Origin: DATDPM01 sp041498815
Lineage (GTDB): Bacteria > Pseudomonadota > Alphaproteobacteria > DATDPM01
Direction: 5' to 3'
DNA: 64,000 nucleotides
NCBI GenBank assembly: GCA_041498815.1
Contig: JBGQJC010000003.1
Location: 20,425 to 84,424, forward strand
Both the position numbers and the translations under genes were made by a program. Below the pieces are notes generated by a model. The model did no database searches. It saw only the letters and a program-made list of their open reading frames with translations, and was not told the DNA's origin. This document shows, one piece after another, positions 59,810 to 64,000 of this stretch. Within the stretch, counting starts at the first letter, position 1; each line of letters opens with the position of its first letter.

Positions 59810-60517
59810 GTGGAAAACGAATTGAAGGTACCGGCCAGGGATATTAGACGGGCCATCGACGGCCCGTTTACGCTGCTCGACGAGACGGCGATTGCCGCAG
59901 CCGAGTTGCGCCGCGATCCTTATGACTTCGCGTTCGTTGAGCACGCGATCAGCCCTCGTATGAAGGACGAGGTGCTCGCCGATGCGCCATGTATCCCCGA
60001 TCGGGGCAGTTACGGCTTGCCCAGTCTTCGCTACGGACCCCGGTTCGGGGCCGTGATAGAAGATCTTCTCAGTCCGCGCTTCCGGCGTCTTGTCGAGCAG
60101 AAATTCGACACCGATCTCAGTGCCTATCCGCCGGTCATCGTCATGATGGGCAACACGACCGGCCATTACAACGAAGGCTACGCTCATCCCGATTCGAAAC
60201 ATAAGATCATCACGGTGCTTCTGGGTTTCAGCCGCGAGTGGCCATATGAACGCGGCCGGCTCAGGGTTTTGCGCAGTTCGGACCGCGACGACTATGCATT
60301 CGAATTCCCGCCGGAGTTCGGCCGCATGCTCATGTTCCGTGTCTGCGATCATTCGTGGCATGGCTTTCTGCCCCAGAAGGGGCAGCGGATGAGCCTGCAA
60401 TTATGCTTCGTCGATTCGGATTGGTACGTCCGGCGCGAGTATTGGCGTCACAGCGTGAGCGCCATCGCCAAGTCGATCCCCGTCTTGCGAAAGGTGATCG
60501 AATGGGCGCCGCGGTAG
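59810..60517 (+). CDS. Fe(II)/2-oxoglutarate-dependent oxygenase 1
   Basis: The 235-residue product has the H-x-D motif GYAHPDS (H126, D128) and a distal His in HSWHGFLPQKGQRMSLQLCF (H184) with Arg193 for 2-oxoglutarate. It is a single jelly-roll domain of the prolyl-hydroxylase-like class. The start is GTG with AAGGG six bases upstream. The substrate is unknown. It lies 156 bases after serC in the pqq-type locus. Confidence 0.82.
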   Translation: MENELKVPARDIRRAIDGPFTLLDETAIAAAELRRDPYDFAFVEHAISPRMKDEVLADAPCIPDRGSYGLPSLRYGPRFGAVIEDLLSPRFRRLVEQKFDTDLSAYPPVIVMMGNTTGHYNEGYAHPDSKHKIITVLLGFSREWPYERGRLRVLRSSDRDDYAFEFPPEFGRMLMFRVCDHSWHGFLPQKGQRMSLQLCFVDSDWYVRREYWRHSVSAIAKSIPVLRKVIEWAPR

Positions 60518-60555
60518 GCGCCGGGATTGTTCGCGTTGGCAAGGGAGCGCCACTC

Positions 60556-61233
60556 ATGAGTTATCCTCCCCTGCCGGAACCGGTTGCGGTCGCGAGCCAT
60601 TTCAGCCGTGCCTTGCGCGAAGCGCGGCGCGACGACCGGCCCTATACCCACTGGGTCCTCAGCGACGTTTTGCCGGAAAGCCTCGCCACCGGCATCCTCA
60701 TCCTCCCGATCGCCCCGCCGGTGGTTGGCGATTGCAAGGGGGTGCGCGATGTCGACAACAGCAAGCGGACCTTCTTCGCCCCCTTATTGCGATCGCGCTT
60801 TCCGGCCTGCGCGGTGTTCGCCGACGCCCTGCAGCGGCCGGACATCGCGCGGCTGTTCGAGCAGGTCTGCAACATCAAGGTCTCCGGCAGCTTCCTTCGC
60901 ATGGAATACATCCAGGATACCGACGGCGCCTGGCTCGAACCGCATCGCGACATTCCCGAAAAGCTGTTCTCGATGGTGATCTATCTCTGCACCGGTCCGG
61001 ATGCGAAGGATTGGGGCACGGATATCTACGACGACCAGCGCCGGTGGGTCGGACGGAGTTCGGCCGACTTCAACACCGCGGTGATCTTCGTTGCCGGCCC
61101 CAATACCTGGCACGGCTTCGATCCGCGCCCGATCAACGGCGTGCGGCGCTTGCTCGAGATCAACTATGTCAGCCCGAACTGGCGCGACCGCAACCAGCTT
61201 GCCTTCCCGGACCGGCCGATCGTGGTCGCATAG
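60556..61233 (+). CDS. Fe(II)/2-oxoglutarate-dependent oxygenase 2
   Basis: The 225-residue product has LEPHRDIPEKLFSMVIYL (H130, D132) and TWHGFDPRPINGVRRLLEINY (H186 and Arg for 2-oxoglutarate). It is only distantly like its neighbour, so it is not a recent duplicate. It is 38 bases downstream of oxygenase 1 and 13 bases before the Rid-like gene. AGGGAG lies before the ATG. The pair may act in turn on a peptide or a small molecule. Confidence 0.82.
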   Translation: MSYPPLPEPVAVASHFSRALREARRDDRPYTHWVLSDVLPESLATGILILPIAPPVVGDCKGVRDVDNSKRTFFAPLLRSRFPACAVFADALQRPDIARLFEQVCNIKVSGSFLRMEYIQDTDGAWLEPHRDIPEKLFSMVIYLCTGPDAKDWGTDIYDDQRRWVGRSSADFNTAVIFVAGPNTWHGFDPRPINGVRRLLEINYVSPNWRDRNQLAFPDRPIVVA

Positions 61234-61246
61234 CGGTGTGGTCGCC

Positions 61247-62446
61247 ATGAACAGCCTTGTTATCCGATCAGGAGATCACTCCGTTGGGTGCCCCGATGGC
61301 GGCATCGCAAGCCGGAGCTTTCGCGGGGCGACCGGCGGGGCCGAGCATTTCATTTGCGTGGAGGCTGCCGCGGGTCTCAGTCTCGGAGAGCAGATCGAGA
61401 CGGTCCAGGAGCGTTATGCGCAGGCGAGACAATCGCTCGGGCTTGCTCCCGAGACGGCGGTATTTCGACGGATTTTTCTGAGCGATGTGTTGAACCAAGC
61501 CGCGATGATCCGCAACAGCGGACTCGTTCGCGAGCCACTGGACAGTCCCGTCGCCGTTTCGATTGTGCAGCAGCCGCCCTTGTCCGGCGCGAAAATTGCG
61601 CTGCTGGCTTATCACATCGAAAGCGCCAGCCCTGTCGTTAAACGCCGGCTTACGGCGAAACACGTGATCGCCGAGAAGAACGGACTGCGCCATCTCTGGA
61701 GTACCCGACTCTGCGCCGACGACAACGAGATGTCTGTCTCGTCGCCGGCGCAAACTCGCGAGGTCTTCAACGATCTGATCGGCACCCTCGCGAGCCAGGG
61801 CGGCACGCTTCGTGACCACTGCGTAAGGACGTGGATTTACCTGAAGGATGTCGATGTCTTCTACAAAGGAATGACGGACAGCCGGCGTGAACTGTTTTTG
61901 CAACAGGGGTTGACCGGGGATACGCACTATATCGCGAGTACCGGCATCGAGGGTGCCTGCGCCCATCGGTTCGACATCGTCGCGATGGACGCCTATTCCA
62001 TTCTCGATCTTGCGCCGGAGCAGGTGTCGTATCTCAACGACTTCGATCGGCTGTGCCCGACCAAGGATTATAATGTCACTTTCGAGCGCGGCACGCGAGT
62101 AGCCTACGCCGATCGATCGCACTATTTCATCTCAGGAACGGCAAGCATCGATCGCGCTGGGTGGATCGTGCATATGGGCGACGTTCTCGGTCAGCTGGAC
62201 CATGCCCTCAACAACGTCGATGCTCTATTGCGGTCCGGTTCGGCAACTCTGGATGACATGATGTATTTGATCGTATATCTGCGAGATCCGACCGATTACG
62301 CGCGCGTCACTCGCTATCTTGCCACCCGCTGTCCCGATCTGCCCATCTCCGTCGTCGAAGGCGCCGTTTGCCGGCCGGAATGGCTCGTCGAGGTCGAAGG
62401 CATCGCCGTCATGGCCAACGATAAGCCCGACCTCCCCTCATTCTGA
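61247..62446 (+). CDS. Rid/YjgF superfamily protein, chorismatase (FkbO/Hyg5)-like
   Basis: The 399-residue product has two YjgF-like halves. The first contains FRRIFLSDVLNQAAMIRNSG. The second has HYFISGTASIDRAGWIVHMG, QLDHALNNVDALLRSGSATL, MMYLIVYLRDPTDYARV and VEGAVCRPEWLVEVEGIAV, the classic YjgF end. Its length and layout resemble the chorismatase group (FkbO, Hyg5, XanB2), which makes hydroxybenzoates from chorismate. That assignment is from overall shape and needs a profile search. It is the last gene of the run. Confidence 0.7.
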   Translation: MNSLVIRSGDHSVGCPDGGIASRSFRGATGGAEHFICVEAAAGLSLGEQIETVQERYAQARQSLGLAPETAVFRRIFLSDVLNQAAMIRNSGLVREPLDSPVAVSIVQQPPLSGAKIALLAYHIESASPVVKRRLTAKHVIAEKNGLRHLWSTRLCADDNEMSVSSPAQTREVFNDLIGTLASQGGTLRDHCVRTWIYLKDVDVFYKGMTDSRRELFLQQGLTGDTHYIASTGIEGACAHRFDIVAMDAYSILDLAPEQVSYLNDFDRLCPTKDYNVTFERGTRVAYADRSHYFISGTASIDRAGWIVHMGDVLGQLDHALNNVDALLRSGSATLDDMMYLIVYLRDPTDYARVTRYLATRCPDLPISVVEGAVCRPEWLVEVEGIAVMANDKPDLPSF

Positions 62447-62470
62447 ATTGGTTGGACCGCATCGGGCGCG

Positions 62471-62538
62471 GTACGGAGAAGGTTTGATTCCGGTTCCTGT
62501 CCCTCCACCATCGTTGGGAGAGGGCGCCTCGCGCGCCG
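62471..62538 (+). repeat. Decayed fragment of the dispersed repeat, copy 5
   Basis: The stretch GTACGGAGAAGGTTTGATTC ... TTGGGAGAGGGCGCCTCGCG matches the L-R junction and one arm of the main hairpin (compare 47875-47936). The second arm is lost. It lies after the Rid-like gene, again near a gene end. Confidence 0.6.
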
Positions 62539-62618
62539 GGGGGTTTACACGGCAATCGCGGGCGGGGGTTTTACGGATACGCCCGGTTTCCGATTCGCCA
62601 AACCGATGGACGAGGCCG

Positions 62619-63578
62619 TTACGGCCCTTCGCCGATCCGTGGCCCAGCATAAACGGCGAAGCGGTTCTTACCCAGGCGCTTGGCCTCGTACATGGCGGCA
62701 TCCGCGGCTCGCAACAATGAACCAAGATCGCGTCCGTGGTCCGGAAACAAACTTATGCCGATGCTGGCCCCGACGGACGTGATCACGTCCTCCAGCCGGA
62801 ACGGCTCACTCAACAGACCGCGAATCCGCTCCGCCATGGCAACCGCTCCGGTGGCTCCATCCGTATCCGACAGAAGAAGCGCGAATTCATCTCCGCCGAA
62901 ACGCGCCAAGATGTCGCTCGTACGGACTCCCTTAGGGAGGCGATTCGCGACTTCGCGAAGAAGCGCATCTCCCACGGCGTGGCCATACGTGTCATTCACG
63001 GCCTTGAATCCGTCGAGGTCCAAAATGAAAATCGCCGTGTTCGCGTTTTGTCGCGCAGCAAGCGAAAGCGCCCGCCGGCATTCCTCCTCAAACATCGGAC
63101 GGTTGGGCAGTCCGGTAACGAGATCGTGGAAAGCGACATAATTGAGGTGTTGTTCCGCGTTCTTTTGAGCCGAGATGTCCGAAAAAACGGATACGAAATG
63201 CGTAGTCTGGCCCGATTCGTTCCGGATCGCATCGATGGTGACGTTCTCGGCAAAAATGCGGCCGGACTTGTGACGGTTCCAGATTTCGCCGGCCCAATGG
63301 CCTTCCTCGATCATGCTCCGCCACATGGTGCGGTAAAACATCTGGTCTTGTTTTCCGGAGTGAAGGACGCTGCCGGGCGTCTTGCCGATCACCTCGTCGC
63401 GGTTCCAGCCCGTGATGGTGGTGAACGCGGGATTGACATGGATGATCGCTCCCGCGGCGTCGGTGATCATCACCGCGTGAGATGTCGCGGATGACGCCAA
63501 GTCAAGAATCGCCGCCTCGCCGGTCGCAACCTGCCGTGGAGTGGAACGGTAAGATATCGCGTCATGGGCACTGGACAT
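62619..63578 (-). CDS. Diguanylate cyclase with PAS sensor
   Basis: The 319-residue product has a PAS domain (about 30-140, HAVMITDAAGAIIHVNPAFT) and a GGDEF domain (about 155-315) with the active-site RFGGDEF and the inhibitory I-site RTSD five residues before it. It would make cyclic di-GMP with product inhibition. No EAL domain is present. The ATG at 63578 gives MSSAHDAISYRS. No membrane segment is seen, so the sensor is cytoplasmic. Confidence 0.93.
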   Translation of the reverse strand: MSSAHDAISYRSTPRQVATGEAAILDLASSATSHAVMITDAAGAIIHVNPAFTTITGWNRDEVIGKTPGSVLHSGKQDQMFYRTMWRSMIEEGHWAGEIWNRHKSGRIFAENVTIDAIRNESGQTTHFVSVFSDISAQKNAEQHLNYVAFHDLVTGLPNRPMFEEECRRALSLAARQNANTAIFILDLDGFKAVNDTYGHAVGDALLREVANRLPKGVRTSDILARFGGDEFALLLSDTDGATGAVAMAERIRGLLSEPFRLEDVITSVGASIGISLFPDHGRDLGSLLRAADAAMYEAKRLGKNRFAVYAGPRIGEGP

Positions 63579-63769
63579 GTGGAGCAACCCGTCTGCTTTT
63601 CAGCGCGGAAATCAGGTCCCCCTAGCCGAGCCACGGCTGCTCATATCATGGGTGGGAAAGATTTACTTAAAGTTAAACTCCGGCCGCTGCCCGCGCCTTG
63701 GCCGATGTGCGCGATGGGACCAAAAGGGCTCACGGGATCTTTTTGACCGGCGGCGAAACAAGGGCCCGT

Positions 63770-63964
63770 CTAAGCCGACATTCCCCCGCTAACTTGACCG
63801 GTGAGCGCGAGCTTGGCGCACTCCGACCGTGCCTCCCGAATGAGGTTTTCCATGGGGCCGACGAAATCGGCGGCGCAATAGGGCGCCGCCGGGATGATGA
63901 ATTCGGCAATGTCAGTGGCAGGGGCGCTGGGACACGGCCTCGAGGACCTCGCCCGCGAGGTCAT
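63770..63964 (-). CDS. Small hypothetical protein
   Basis: The 64-residue frame starts at 63964. The C-terminal part (IAEFIIPAAPYCAADFVGPM, ENLIREARSECAKLALTGQV) has good codon bias and could be the end of a real protein. The first 15 residues look less genuine. The true start could differ or lie beyond the window in another frame. The family is not recognised. Confidence 0.4.
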   Translation of the reverse strand: MTSRARSSRPCPSAPATDIAEFIIPAAPYCAADFVGPMENLIREARSECAKLALTGQVSGGMSA

Positions 63965-64000
63965 GGGAACAACGCGTTATGTCGTCGACGGAAAGGAACC

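Noticed and set aside
59779..59812. An upstream ATG for oxygenase 1 at 59779
   Set aside because: It is out of frame with the oxygenase; the GTG at 59810 is in frame and has a good ribosome site.

Overview
The window is one contiguous piece of a GC-rich alphaproteobacterial chromosome, probably Rhodospirillales-like. The evidence is the F1-ATPase operon atpHAGDC lying directly after priA with no F0 genes, and the block rplU-rpmA-obgE-proB-proA-nadD-rsfS-rlmH-gpmI-envC-ctpA-rppH. Codon use is strongly GC-biased and ATGA or TGATG stop/start overlaps are common. The species cannot be named from sequence alone.

Region 1 (1-21.4 kb) is core: the 3' end of priA, atpHAGDC, a surface-antigen-like protein, a ferritin-like protein, then a long minus-strand run (rplU back to rppH) for ribosomes, proline, NAD, glycolysis and cell-wall remodelling. 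A plus-strand lipoprotein pair sits inside this run between obgE and rpmA. The run ends at a tRNA-Ser(CGA) gene.

Region 2 (21.4-48.1 kb) is accessory. It is bounded by tRNA-Ser and by two exact 19-bp copies of the tRNA 3' end at 25.0 and 48.1 kb, each carried at the end of a dispersed ~450-bp repeat. Inside are a cupredoxin and phosphoesterase pair facing an ECF sigma/anti-sigma pair, a 1580-residue CheB-CheR-PAS-kinase-receiver-receiver-LuxR protein, three paralogous Crp/Fnr regulators, transposase and phage remnants, and many envelope proteins (FecR-type, AsmA, AI-2E family, DUF883, DUF3309, a collagen-like OmpA lipoprotein, a phospholipase-D lipoprotein). An mlaC remnant and tRNA 3' fragments show repeated insertion and decay.

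Region 3 (48.1-54.4 kb) is a seven-gene minus-strand respiratory operon: a small membrane subunit, a CuA subunit II, a heme-copper subunit I with Gln where the usual His-Tyr tyrosine would be, an SCO copper chaperone, a cytochrome b/ferredoxin/MvhD-like fusion, an unknown protein and a hemerythrin. An FNR/Dnr-type site (TTGAC-N4-ATCAA) precedes it. It may encode a nitric oxide reductase or an unusual terminal oxidase.

Region 4 (54.5-62.4 kb) has hemN and, divergent from it, a PQQ-type locus containing pqqA, pqqD and pqqE but no pqqB or pqqC. These are followed in the same direction by a 33-residue membrane peptide, a Urate_ox_N-like membrane protein, a SerC-type aminotransferase, two Fe(II)/2-oxoglutarate oxygenases and a Rid/chorismatase-like protein. 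This set is the best candidate in the window for an undescribed pathway. The window ends with a PAS-GGDEF diguanylate cyclase and a small hypothetical gene.
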